Positions 56,259 to 64,000 of a DNA stretch of 64,000 nucleotides are shown here, piece after piece. This DNA is from Pseudomonas lopnurensis (GTDB lineage Bacteria > Pseudomonadota > Gammaproteobacteria > Pseudomonadales > Pseudomonadaceae): positions 16,997-80,996 of the forward strand of contig NZ_JADDIX010000099.1 of the NCBI RefSeq assembly GCF_015070855.1, given 5' to 3'. The stretch's first letter is position 1, and the number at the start of each line of letters is the position of its first letter. Under the pieces are notes generated by a model, which was not told the DNA's origin, did no database searches, and saw only the letters and a list, made by a program, of their open reading frames with translations. The translations under genes were made by a program, and so were the position numbers.

Positions 56259-58469
56259 TCAGGCTTTCGGGGTGTAGCTGTAGTAACCGTAGGCCCCGCT
56301 GTCGTAGGGCGAAGTCGATGCCTTGCGCCTGACGGCATTGAGAATCACGCCCTTGAGCAGTACGCCGTTCTGCGCGAGGCGGCGCTTGGCGGCCTCGATC
56401 TGCGCGCTGGTGCTCAGGCCGAAGCGGGCGACCAGCAGGTTGGTGCCGGCCTGCTGGGCGACCAGCACCGCATCGGTGACCGCCAGCGCCGGGGGCGTAT
56501 CGATGATGACGAAGTCGTAGAGCTTCTCCGCTTCCTTGAGCAGCTTGGCGAAGTTGTCGTGCATCAGCAGTTCGGAGGGGTTCGGCGCGGCGAACCCGGC
56601 AGGTATGAAGTGCAGATTCTGCTGCTCGGTGCGGTTGATGATCTGGGCGAGGCTCAGGCCGGAGGCCAGTGCGTCCGACAGCCCGTTGCGCGGCGACATG
56701 CCGAACAGGGTGTGCAGGTAGCCGCGGCGCATGTCGGCGTCGATCAGCAGCACCCGCTGGCCGGTCTGGGCGATGACCGCCGCGAGGTTGCTGGAAACGA
56801 ATGACTTGCCTACCGAGGGTGTCGGGCTGGTGATCATCAGCACGTTGTTGCGCGCCTCGAGCATGGCGAACTTGAGGCTGGTGCGCAGGCTGCGCAGCGA
56901 CTCGATGGCCAGGTCGCCGGGTTCGACGAGGCTGAGCAGCTTGGTCTTGCCGTCGCGCACCTTGCGGATCCGCGCCAGTTGCTCCTGCCTGCTGCTGTAG
57001 GGCAGGCCGGCATACACCGGTACGCCGAGCTTCTCGATCGCGTCCGGGCTTTCCACGCCGCGGTAGAAGGTCTGGCGCAACAGGATCACCATCGCCGAAA
57101 CCAGCAGGCCGACGAAGGTGGCGAGCGCCACCACCAGCGGGCGCACCGGCTTGGAGGGTTTCTCGATCATCGAGTAGGCGTTGTCGATGATCCGCACGTT
57201 GCCGATGGTGCCGGCACGCACGATGTCCTGCTCCTGGGCCTGGTTCATCACCAGCGTATAGGTCTGGGTGGTGACTTCCATGTCACGCTTGAGGCGCAGC
57301 AACTCCTGCTGCGTCATGGGCAGGGCGTCGACTTTCTTCAGCAACTGGGCCTTCTGTGCCTGCAACTCGTTCATCTGAGTCATCAGCGTGCGGTAAATCG
57401 GATGCTCGCGTGTGTACAGGCGGTCGTACTCCACGCGCTTGAGGGTCAGCTCGGAGAGCTGTGTTTCCAGCGCGACGATCTGATCCAGCACGCCCTTGGT
57501 CTCGATGCTGATATCCACCGACTTGGCGCCGGTCTGGTAGGCATTCAGCGCGGCCTCGGCCTTTTCCAGTTCCTTGCGCACCTGGGGCAGTTGCGAACGA
57601 AGGAACTCCAGGCGCTGGGCGGCCTCGGCAGAGCTGCGCTGGATGTTCTGGTGGACGTAGAGCCGGCCGATTTCATCCAGCACGCGGTTGGCCAACTGCG
57701 GGTCCGGGTCTTCCAGGGACATGTAGATGATCCCGGAGTCCTTGCCGGCTTCGCCGACCTTCAGGCGGTCCTGGTAGTCCAGCGCGGTGGTCTGCGGGCG
57801 ATTGCGCATCAGCTCGAACTCGGTACCGGGACGCGCGGCCAGTTCGGCGATCTGCACCTTGAAACCCTTGCTGTCCACGGCCTGGTTGACCTGGCCGCGG
57901 AGGATCAGTTGCCCTTCGTCGTCATGGAGGCTGTAGTTGCCCGCATCGCCGGCAACCAGGGTCAGTTTCTCGCCGAGATAGTCCTCGGGAACGTCCAGCT
58001 GGAACACCTCGAGCTTCTCGCCGCCCCAGGCGTAGCCGTCCAGGCCGAACAGCGGCGCAGCCAGGGCGCCATCGGTGGCCGGGTCGTGCCTGCGCGCCAG
58101 GTAGGCGCCGATCAGGGGGAAATGGCGAGGCTTGGCGGTGATGTACAGCTTGAGCTCCTCCACCGCCTTGCCCAGTACCGCACGGGATTTCAGCAGGGAA
58201 ATTTCGGTGGTCGCCTGGGATACCGAGTCGGGTCTGGGAACGATCTCCGGGACCCCGGTGATGGCGCCTTTCTTCGGCTCGATCTGGATCATCGCGCTGG
58301 CCTGGTAGATCGGCGTGGCGACGATGGCATAGGCGATGCCCAGCGCGGCGAACAGTCCGGTGATGGCGACGATCAGGGCCTTGTGGTCGTAGGCGGTGCG
58401 CATGATGCCGGCGAGATCGATGCGATTATCCGCGTCGTATTCCAGCGAAGAGCGGGTCAGGGCAGTCAT
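56259..58469 (-). CDS. wzc: Wzc-type chain-length determinant and tyrosine autokinase
   Basis: A 736-residue polysaccharide co-polymerase fused to a BY-kinase. A first membrane helix (ALIVAITGLFAALGIAYAIVA) precedes the Wzz-like periplasmic domain with coiled coil (about 250-420), then a second helix (PLVVALATFVGLLVSAMVILL). The kinase has Walker A SPTPSVGKSFVSSN, Walker A' LLIDADMRRG and Walker B FVIIDTPPAL. It ends in a tyrosine cluster (YDSGAYGYYSYTP) that is phosphorylated in homologues. It controls polymer length and export together with Wza and a phosphatase, neither of which is here. The start at 58469 gives MTALTRSSLEYDADNRIDLAGI. Confidence 0.95.
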   Translation of the reverse strand: MTALTRSSLEYDADNRIDLAGIMRTAYDHKALIVAITGLFAALGIAYAIVATPIYQASAMIQIEPKKGAITGVPEIVPRPDSVSQATTEISLLKSRAVLGKAVEELKLYITAKPRHFPLIGAYLARRHDPATDGALAAPLFGLDGYAWGGEKLEVFQLDVPEDYLGEKLTLVAGDAGNYSLHDDEGQLILRGQVNQAVDSKGFKVQIAELAARPGTEFELMRNRPQTTALDYQDRLKVGEAGKDSGIIYMSLEDPDPQLANRVLDEIGRLYVHQNIQRSSAEAAQRLEFLRSQLPQVRKELEKAEAALNAYQTGAKSVDISIETKGVLDQIVALETQLSELTLKRVEYDRLYTREHPIYRTLMTQMNELQAQKAQLLKKVDALPMTQQELLRLKRDMEVTTQTYTLVMNQAQEQDIVRAGTIGNVRIIDNAYSMIEKPSKPVRPLVVALATFVGLLVSAMVILLRQTFYRGVESPDAIEKLGVPVYAGLPYSSRQEQLARIRKVRDGKTKLLSLVEPGDLAIESLRSLRTSLKFAMLEARNNVLMITSPTPSVGKSFVSSNLAAVIAQTGQRVLLIDADMRRGYLHTLFGMSPRNGLSDALASGLSLAQIINRTEQQNLHFIPAGFAAPNPSELLMHDNFAKLLKEAEKLYDFVIIDTPPALAVTDAVLVAQQAGTNLLVARFGLSTSAQIEAAKRRLAQNGVLLKGVILNAVRRKASTSPYDSGAYGYYSYTPKA

Positions 58470-58516
58470 TGGGCGTCCTTCCTCATGGTGCGATGGCGGT
58501 GGGCTTCGTTGCGGGC

Positions 58517-59449
58517 TCAGCTTCTGGCCGGCTTCGGGCTCAGCCTGCGCAGCAGGTTGAGGCCGATGTTCTGGGCGATGCTGGAAAGCGCCTGGAGCTT
58601 GCTGAGCGGGGAAACCAGCGAGAGGCATTCGCCGAATACCTGGATCAGGAAGTACTCGTAGAGCGCGCGGTTGCCGATGCGGTTGTAGTAGCGGGCCAGC
58701 GAGTAATGGGCATGCATGGCCATCTGGATGCGCTGCTTGCTCGAACGCATGGAGAAGATGCCGCCTTCGTGGACACGGTAGGCGGCCGGGCTTATCTCTT
58801 CCATGAACTTGCCCTTGCCATAGGCGCCGAGCAGCGACCACCAGCAGATGTCCAGCACCTCCACGCCCAGCAGTTCCGGCGGCAGCTCCTGGATCAGGTT
58901 GCGAAAGCACACGGTCAGCGTCGACACCGGGCGACCCTGCATCAGCTCCAGCGCGGTGGCGTCCTTGCGGTACTTGCCGGTGAGCTGCGGCGTCTGGATG
59001 ATCCCCTGACTGTTGAATATGAAGGCATCGTGATAGGTCATCACGTAGTCGCGGTGCCGTTCGAGGAAGTCCACCTGCAATTGCAGTTTGCGTGGGTCGG
59101 TCCAGTAGTCGTCGCCCTCGCAGTAGGCGATGTACTTGCCGGCGGAGCGGGCGAACAGCCGGGTGCTGAACGGCACGCCGAGGCTGTACTGGTTCTGCGT
59201 CTGGTAGATCGGCTTGATGATGGCGGGATAACGCGCCGCGTAATCGGCGATGATCGCGGCGGTGGCATCGGTCGAGGCGTCGTCATGGACGATCACCTCG
59301 AAGGGGAAATCCGTTTCCTGCTGGAGGAATCCCTCCAGCGTCTTCCTTATGAAAGGGGCGTGGTTGTAGGCGAGGCAGACGATGCTCAGCAACGGCTCGG
59401 TCTTGGCGCCCCATTGTTCCATCAAGGCTTGCTCGTTCTTCAATTCCAT
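58517..59449 (-). CDS. Glycosyltransferase family 2
   Basis: A 310-residue GT-A enzyme: PLLSIVCLAYNHAPFIRKTLEGFLQQETDFPFEVIVHDDASTDATAAII, then the D-x-D-like AYCEGDDYWTDPRKLQLQVDFL and a C-terminal membrane-associating helix region. EGDDYW is the usual mark of this branch of capsule and LPS glycosyltransferases. It lies 47 bp before wzc and nearly abuts the flippase gene. Confidence 0.9.
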   Translation of the reverse strand: MELKNEQALMEQWGAKTEPLLSIVCLAYNHAPFIRKTLEGFLQQETDFPFEVIVHDDASTDATAAIIADYAARYPAIIKPIYQTQNQYSLGVPFSTRLFARSAGKYIAYCEGDDYWTDPRKLQLQVDFLERHRDYVMTYHDAFIFNSQGIIQTPQLTGKYRKDATALELMQGRPVSTLTVCFRNLIQELPPELLGVEVLDICWWSLLGAYGKGKFMEEISPAAYRVHEGGIFSMRSSKQRIQMAMHAHYSLARYYNRIGNRALYEYFLIQVFGECLSLVSPLSKLQALSSIAQNIGLNLLRRLSPKPARS

Positions 59450-59452
59450 TTT

Positions 59453-60982
59453 TCAGACGCTCGGTTTGGTTATCAGTACGTACAATTTCGTGACGAGGGG
59501 TTTTGAACTGGCAGCCACCAGCGACAGGCAGACCAGCCCGCTCGCAGCCAGCGCCACCAGGATGTCGAAACGGTCGTCGCTGACGAGCAGGGCGAACAGC
59601 GGCTCGCCGAGCGCGAGCCCGAGGGCGGTCATCGCGCCGATCCGCAGCAGGTCCAGCAGCCAGATGCGCTGCAGGCCGGGGGCGAAGCGCCGGTGCACCA
59701 CCGGCGGCCAGGCCAGGAAGGTCGCCAGGCGCAGGAAGAACCACGCCAGTGCGGCCCCATGGGCGCCGTGGGCGAGCGTCGCGTAGACCACCAGCGGAAT
59801 GCTGAGGGCGGTGGAAATCACGCTGTACCAGATATGCAGTCGCAGCTGCCCATAGGCGTACTGCAGGTAGAACTGAAAGGAGCCTACGGCCATCAGGGCG
59901 CTGCCCAGCACGTACCAGGCCAGCACGGATTCGCTCCAGTCGGCGGCCAGCGGGTCGCCGGTCCAGGCGAATATCAGCGCTCTGGCGTGGTAGGCGATCA
60001 CCGCCGCCAGCGGGAACAGCAGGCTGCAGACGAAGCGGCTGGCGTTGAGGTAGAGCGCCTCCATGTCGGCGATCCGTCCCTCGGCGACCAGCATGGTCAT
60101 GCGTGGCAGCAGTGCCTGCACCAGCGGGTTGGTCAGCGTCATGATGCCGGTGGTGATCAGCGCCACCAGCGAGAAGTAGCCGTATTCCTCGAGCAGCAGC
60201 ACCCTGGACAGCAGCACCTTGTCCAGCTGGGTCAGGGCGATCCACAGCAGCGAGGTGAAGAACATGCCGCCGGCGAACGGCAGCACCGGCTTGACCACCC
60301 GCCAGTCCAGGCCGCCGAACAGACCGGGATTGGGCAACTGGGCGTAGGCCTTGGCGGCGAAGGCGAGGACTTCCACCAGGGCAACCACGGCCTGGAACAC
60401 GAAGAAGTCCAGTGGCTCCTGGGACACGTAGGCCACCAGCAACAGCCCGCCGAAATAGCGCAGGGTGGCGATCAGCATGTTCGTCGCGTTCAGCCAGCCG
60501 TGTAGCTCCACCCCCTGCAGGCCGCTCTTGTACAGGGTTGCATACAGGCGCATGCCGACCATCAGGCCCATCAGGCTGATGCATTGCCCGATCGTATCGG
60601 TATCCAGCTCGCGGGCCTGCAGCCAGGTCTGGGCAATCCAGCCGCTGGCCAGATGGATGGCGAGGCAGGCGGTCAGCACTATGGGCAACAGCAGCAGTTC
60701 GAACGAGCGCAGCAGGCGGCCGGCTTCGCCGCCGCGGGCGAGGTCCTCGTGCTGGCCGCGGTAGTGCGCCACCTGCCGCACCAGTGCCGGCGACATGCCC
60801 GCATCGAGCAGCAGCAGCCAGGCCTGAAGCACGGCGAAGAAGCCGATCAGGCCATAGGCTTCGGCACCCAGGTGCCCCAGGTAGAACGGCAGGATCAGGA
60901 TGCCGATCAGCAGGGCATAGGCCTGGCCGAGATAATTGAGGCCGGTGTTGCGTAACACCGACAACCGCTTGGGATCGGACAT
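59453..60982 (-). CDS. Wzx-type polysaccharide flippase
   Basis: A 509-residue membrane protein with about 12-14 helices of the MATE/polysaccharide-transporter fold. It starts MSDPKRLSVLRNTGLNYLGQAYALLIGILILPFYLGHLGAEAYGLIG and has TQLDKVLLSRVLLLEEYGYFSLVALITTGIMTLTNPL in the middle, both typical of Wzx. It should flip undecaprenyl-linked repeat units to the periplasm. The frame continues upstream, but the ATG at 60982 is the start that leaves an 11-bp gap to the aminotransferase gene. Confidence 0.9.
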   Translation of the reverse strand: MSDPKRLSVLRNTGLNYLGQAYALLIGILILPFYLGHLGAEAYGLIGFFAVLQAWLLLLDAGMSPALVRQVAHYRGQHEDLARGGEAGRLLRSFELLLLPIVLTACLAIHLASGWIAQTWLQARELDTDTIGQCISLMGLMVGMRLYATLYKSGLQGVELHGWLNATNMLIATLRYFGGLLLVAYVSQEPLDFFVFQAVVALVEVLAFAAKAYAQLPNPGLFGGLDWRVVKPVLPFAGGMFFTSLLWIALTQLDKVLLSRVLLLEEYGYFSLVALITTGIMTLTNPLVQALLPRMTMLVAEGRIADMEALYLNASRFVCSLLFPLAAVIAYHARALIFAWTGDPLAADWSESVLAWYVLGSALMAVGSFQFYLQYAYGQLRLHIWYSVISTALSIPLVVYATLAHGAHGAALAWFFLRLATFLAWPPVVHRRFAPGLQRIWLLDLLRIGAMTALGLALGEPLFALLVSDDRFDILVALAASGLVCLSLVAASSKPLVTKLYVLITKPSV

Positions 60983-60993
60983 GGCGCGATGGC

Positions 60994-62187
60994 TTACCTG
61001 GATTGGTCGGGAAATGCGTCGGCGCTCACGCTGGGCAGGTGCTCTGCGACGGTCAGCATCCCCAGTGCCTCGACGAGCGGCCGCAACAGGATTCGGCTGG
61101 ACTGCGTGCTGTGGATCGATTCCTGGATCAGCGTCTGCATCACCTTTTCCTGTACCTTGCGAGGCAGCCCGGGGTAGATCGGCAGGCACAGCACCTTCCG
61201 GCTCAGCGCCCGCGAGCGTGGCTGTGGCAGTTGCGGCTGCAGGTACTCCAGGGTGTCCAGCGAGGGGTAGAAGTAGCGGCGCGGGTTGATACCGTTCTCG
61301 TTCAATTGGCTGCGGCAGTGCAGCAACTGCTTCTCGTCCGCCAGGGCAACGGGGAAATAGCTGTAGTTGCATTGCGCGTGCGGCTGCGGCTTCTGCAACT
61401 CGAAGTAGTCGCCGAGGCGCCTCTCGTAGCGGTGGCCGATTTCGGCGCGGCGTTCGAGGATCAGCTCGATATCGTCGAGTACGCACATGCCCATCGCGGC
61501 GGAGAACTCGTTGAGCTTGGCATTGATGCCGATGCCTTCGATCCTGTCAGTATCGACGATGCCGAAGTTGCAGAGCAGGCGCACCCGCTCGGCGAGAGCG
61601 TCGTCATTGGTGACGATCGCGCCGCCTTCGATGGTGTGGAACAGCTTGGTCGCATGGAAGCTCAGGGTGCTGATGTCGCCCCAGTTGTAGACCGATCGGC
61701 CCCTGTGGCGTACGCCGAAGGCATGAGCACCGTCGTAGACGACCTTGAGGTTGTGCTTGCGGGCGATCTGTTCGATGCGCTCGACGTCGCAGGGGTTGCC
61801 GAACACGTGGGTGGCGACGATGGCGGTGGTGTCGCTGGCCATGTTCGCCTCGATCTGGCTCGGGTCGAGGTTCCAGGTCGCCGGATCGATGTCGGCGAAA
61901 ATCGGCCTGATGCCTTCCCACTGCAGCGAGCTGGTGGTGGCGACGAAGCTGAACGGTGTGGTGACCGCGCTGCCGGTTATCTCCAGCGCCCGGTAGGCGA
62001 TCTGCAGGGCGATGGTTCCGTTGTTGGTGAGAATGATGTTCCGGACCCCGAGGTAGTCTTTCAGGCGCTGCTCGAGGGCGGTTACCAGGGGACCGTGATT
62101 GGTGAGCCATCCGGAGTTGTAGATCCCATCCACGTAAGCCTTGAACTTGTCTTTGTCGCCCAGGTAGGACTTGGTCACATTGATCAT
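60994..62187 (-). CDS. DegT/DnrJ/EryC1 sugar aminotransferase
   Basis: A 397-residue PLP-dependent aminotransferase: YNSGWLTNHGPLVTALEQRLKDYLGVRNIILTNNGTIALQIAYRAL, VTTPFSFVATTSSLQWEGI, VVYDGAHAFGVRHRGRSV and the PLP lysine in LSFHATKLFHTIEGGAI. The opening MINVTKSYLGDKDKFKAYVDGI is like VioA-type enzymes that make dTDP-4-amino-4,6-dideoxyglucose. The polymer therefore probably contains a 4-amino (perhaps acylated) deoxy sugar. No nucleotide-sugar 4,6-dehydratase is present in the window, so the precursor comes from elsewhere. Confidence 0.9.
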   Translation of the reverse strand: MINVTKSYLGDKDKFKAYVDGIYNSGWLTNHGPLVTALEQRLKDYLGVRNIILTNNGTIALQIAYRALEITGSAVTTPFSFVATTSSLQWEGIRPIFADIDPATWNLDPSQIEANMASDTTAIVATHVFGNPCDVERIEQIARKHNLKVVYDGAHAFGVRHRGRSVYNWGDISTLSFHATKLFHTIEGGAIVTNDDALAERVRLLCNFGIVDTDRIEGIGINAKLNEFSAAMGMCVLDDIELILERRAEIGHRYERRLGDYFELQKPQPHAQCNYSYFPVALADEKQLLHCRSQLNENGINPRRYFYPSLDTLEYLQPQLPQPRSRALSRKVLCLPIYPGLPRKVQEKVMQTLIQESIHSTQSSRILLRPLVEALGMLTVAEHLPSVSADAFPDQSR

Positions 62188-62240
62188 GGGGATTTCCTTA
62201 TCGGAGATTCATCACGGTCGGGCCGGGCTAAGCAGCCCGA

Positions 62241-63014
62241 TCAGACCGGCTGCTGTTCGCCAATGGTGCTGGCCCGCCGCGCCCGGCGCTGGTTGTGCGC
62301 GAGGATCATGCGGGTCAGCAGGCTGCCGGCGTGGGGGTCGCCGTAATGGAAGATGGCGGTGGCCCGGAGAGTGGCCGGGTTGCAGGGCTCGTTGGCGTGC
62401 AGGGAGCGGTAGCCCCAGAACAGATAGAGGTTGCCTGGAATCAGTTGCAGACGCTGTGGCTTGAGCAGGCCGCGGTGGATCGCCCGGGTGATCAGCCTGC
62501 GGCTCAGGCGGTTCTGCAGCAGGGCCTTTTCCAGCACGTTGAGCAGCGCATTCGAGCGGATCCGGCGCAGGTTGGGGAAAAGAAGCAGGTCGCCGCACTC
62601 GTCCCCCTCCTGGGGAATTTCCACCGGCAGCAGGGCCGTGACCAGCGAGGCGTCGAAGTGGAAGCAGTTCGATTCCTTGCGTCCCGTCTGGCCTTGTACG
62701 CAGCGCATCACCAGGTAGATCCTGTCGCTGTGTGCCGGCTCACCCGCGCCGAGCTGATAGATGTCGGCCAGCAGGCCCTGGAACTCCGGCGCCGCTCCCA
62801 GCACGGCCAGCAACGAACTGGCCACTTCCGCGCCGCCGTGGTGGGCGAAATATTCGCCCCGATGAAGACATGCCTGTTCGGCTACTTGCTCGCGCAGTTG
62901 TGATAATTGCTGGGGAGTTAAATACTCGGGAAGGCAGGCATAGCCCTTCCGATTCATCTCCCAGGCAATCAGTGCCTTTTCTTTATATTCAAGGCTGCGA
63001 AATATAGATAACAC
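62241..63014 (-). CDS. Fe(II)/2-oxoglutarate dioxygenase-like protein (PhyH type)
   Basis: A 257-residue protein of the phytanoyl-CoA dioxygenase-like cupin fold. The iron triad is visible as His119-x-Asp121 (NCFHFDAS) and His206 (GYRSLHANEP), with Arg217 (TLRATAIFHYGD) for 2-oxoglutarate. It is the first gene after the ops leader. The start is GTG at 63012-63014 with a strong GGGAG seven bases before it. Dioxygenases are rare as first genes of Wzx/Wzy loci; a hydroxylation of a sugar, lipid carrier or attached acyl group is possible. The reaction is unknown. Confidence 0.8.
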   Translation of the reverse strand: MLSIFRSLEYKEKALIAWEMNRKGYACLPEYLTPQQLSQLREQVAEQACLHRGEYFAHHGGAEVASSLLAVLGAAPEFQGLLADIYQLGAGEPAHSDRIYLVMRCVQGQTGRKESNCFHFDASLVTALLPVEIPQEGDECGDLLLFPNLRRIRSNALLNVLEKALLQNRLSRRLITRAIHRGLLKPQRLQLIPGNLYLFWGYRSLHANEPCNPATLRATAIFHYGDPHAGSLLTRMILAHNQRRARRASTIGEQQPV

Positions 63015-63224
63015 GATTATCTCCCTGCGCGAGGGCTGGGTGAAACGGTTGGTGGGTCGGCAGATGAGGTCGTCACTTATGGCAAAGTGCGCCTCCTGCC
63101 GTTCCTATCTGGCTGTATTTGAAGGGTAAATTCGTTCCGAAGCGACGCAGGCGGAATCGGCCGATTAGCGCAGGCCATGCAATGACTGGAGTGGCGGTAT
63201 TCTGAATTGAAAAAGCTTCAGGAA

Positions 63225-63235
63225 AAGCTACCGCC
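63225..63235 (-). promoter_or_regulatory. ops element (RfaH recruitment site)
   Basis: On the minus strand GGCGGTAGCTT matches the ops consensus GGCGGTAG-N-N-T exactly, in the direction of the polysaccharide operon and 211 bp before its first start codon. An RfaH homologue is encoded in the same operon. Confidence 0.85.
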
Positions 63236-63345
63236 ATCGACATGTATATGTCGTACTGGATAGTTCTTGTGACAGCCTGTCTCGTTGCTATTTCGGCGGG
63301 ACTCTATAACCCGTGTCCGTGACAGCTTTTCGGACCGTTTGGGCA

Positions 63346-63356
63346 AAGCTACCGCA
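63346..63356 (-). promoter_or_regulatory. Near-copy of ops element
   Basis: On the minus strand TGCGGTAGCTT has one change from the ops element 121 bp downstream and shares its next base (T). It could be a weaker pause or recruitment site or a decayed copy. Confidence 0.45.
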
Positions 63357-63915
63357 CTCTGGATACTTGCCCGAGGTCGTTATAAAAGCTGCTGGTGAAC
63401 GAGCCCGCTTCAGCACACTTCGATGGCTGCTTTATCAGGCAGGAGATTTAATTCTTTCGCTACAAAACTCGACCTTTCCCGTTGGTCTTAAACTGCTCTG
63501 CAACGTATTGCTCCCTGTGGGCGATAGGTATCCGTCATAACGAAACCGAAGTCAAGATGGTCAGCCAAATTTTTGTTTGCTTCCTGCTTTTCGGTTTTTT
63601 ATTCTTTATAACTTGTTGATTTTAAAAGGCGTTAAATTTTTGACGGATCGCTCATGCCCAAGAGCTGACCAGTCTGGCACTTGTCGTTGACAGTATTTAT
63701 CTTTCGTTACCGCAAACGCTAAGTTGAGCGCCATGCTCGGTTAATGTCTCGCTTTATAAGGCGCTTTTCTTGCGCCCAGACGTAATAACCCGCATCCAGG
63801 GTTCTATGGCGAGAAGACTCGCGGATTTAATTCATTCGCATGAGGCCAGGGGGGGGCTTGGCTTATTTGCCAGCGGACGCACGGCCCTGATGAGGCTGGG
63901 CGGTAGGCGGAAACG

Positions 63916-63945
63916 AAAAAGGCCACTCGATCGAGTGGCCTTTTT
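63916..63945 (-). terminator. Perfect hairpin terminator between tRNA and polysaccharide leader
   Basis: AAAAA-GGCCACTCGA-TCGAGTGGCC-TTTTT is a perfect palindrome with T runs on both strands. It ends tRNA transcription on the minus strand and isolates the polysaccharide promoter. Confidence 0.92.
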
Positions 63946-63952
63946 CGTGAAG

Positions 63953-64000
63953 TGGTTGCGGGAGCCGGATTTGAACCGACGACCTTCGGGTTATGAGCCC
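63953..64000 (-). tRNA. Initiator tRNA-fMet (CAU), 3' part
   Basis: The minus strand reads GGGCTCATAACCCGAAGG, then TCGTCGGTTCAAATCCGGC and ends CCGCAACCA. This is the anticodon loop (CAU), variable loop, T arm and encoded CCA of an initiator tRNA, with the GGG/CCC anticodon-stem pairs typical of fMet. The 5' part is outside the window. Confidence 0.9.

Larger units (their letters stand above)
63015..63952 (-). promoter_or_regulatory. AT-rich leader and promoter region of the polysaccharide operon
   Basis: About 940 bp without a convincing gene and clearly more AT-rich than its surroundings. Reading on the minus strand, possible promoters are TTAACG (63630-63635) with TTATAA 18 bp later, and TTGACT at 63550-63555. 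Downstream lie the near-ops copy (63346-63356), the ops element (63225-63235) and the first start codon. The long leader before the first gene is what RfaH-controlled operons show. Confidence 0.6.

Noticed and set aside
63313..63540. 75-codon plus-strand frame in the polysaccharide leader
   Set aside because: It crosses the near-ops copy, has no ribosome-binding site and lies in AT-rich leader sequence.

Overview
The window is a high-GC chromosomal segment of a Pseudomonas-type gammaproteobacterium, most likely the P. aeruginosa/mendocina/stutzeri breadth of the group. Three things point there. The block fadB-fadA-DUF1653-topA-(small gene)-sulA-lexA-psrA-nagZ-MTI phosphorylase follows the known Pseudomonas order. 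An itaconate operon ends near acsA as in P. aeruginosa. Intergenic spaces carry the short palindromic repeats usual in this genus. No replication, phage or plasmid genes were seen.

Region 1 (1-16.5 kb) is organic-acid catabolism. A LysR regulator (partial) is divergent from an itaconate operon: itaconyl-CoA hydratase (ich), acyl-CoA dehydrogenase, VOC protein, MmgE/PrpD protein, itaconate CoA-transferase (ict), citramalyl-CoA lyase (ccl) and a TRAP solute-binding protein. A second, less understood module follows: alpha/beta hydrolase, HMG-CoA-lyase-family enzyme, a second class III CoA-transferase, its divergent LysR regulator and a second TRAP binding protein. acsA closes the region. The second LysR gene, the CoA-transferase promoter and the second binding-protein promoter appear tied together by a shared motif (AATTGC-N6-GCCAAG). 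No TRAP membrane subunits are present.

Region 2 (16.7-43.5 kb) is core genome: oligopeptidase B, the fatty-acid oxidation complex fadBA, topA, the SOS pair lexA-sulA with two LexA boxes, the fatty-acid regulator psrA with two tandem autoregulatory operators, an L,D-transpeptidase-fold protein, nagZ, a methylthioinosine phosphorylase, several small conserved proteins, the acyl-homoserine-lactone acylase quiP, trmO and rimO. It ends with a two-gene ferritin-like operon and a DUF421 membrane-protein pair.

Region 3 (43.9-63.0 kb) is a Wzx/Wzy-type exopolysaccharide or surface polysaccharide locus, all on the minus strand: a Fe(II)/2-oxoglutarate dioxygenase-like first gene, a sugar aminotransferase, a flippase, five glycosyltransferases, a Wzc-type tyrosine kinase, a WbqC-like protein, an RfaH-type antiterminator, a polymerase/ligase-like membrane protein, a PslG-like glycoside hydrolase, two acyltransferases and two small unknown proteins. 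A roughly 900-bp AT-rich leader upstream carries a perfect match to the RfaH ops element (and a near copy) in the correct orientation. The operon therefore seems to encode its own antiterminator. No priming glycosyltransferase and no Wza-type outer-membrane exporter are in the window. The 3' end of an initiator tRNA gene closes the window.

The most useful new leads are the ops/rfaH self-control circuit of the polysaccharide locus, the shared LysR operator and orphan TRAP receptors of the second CoA-transferase/lyase module, a candidate small RNA next to the polysaccharide locus, and several families of palindromic intergenic elements.
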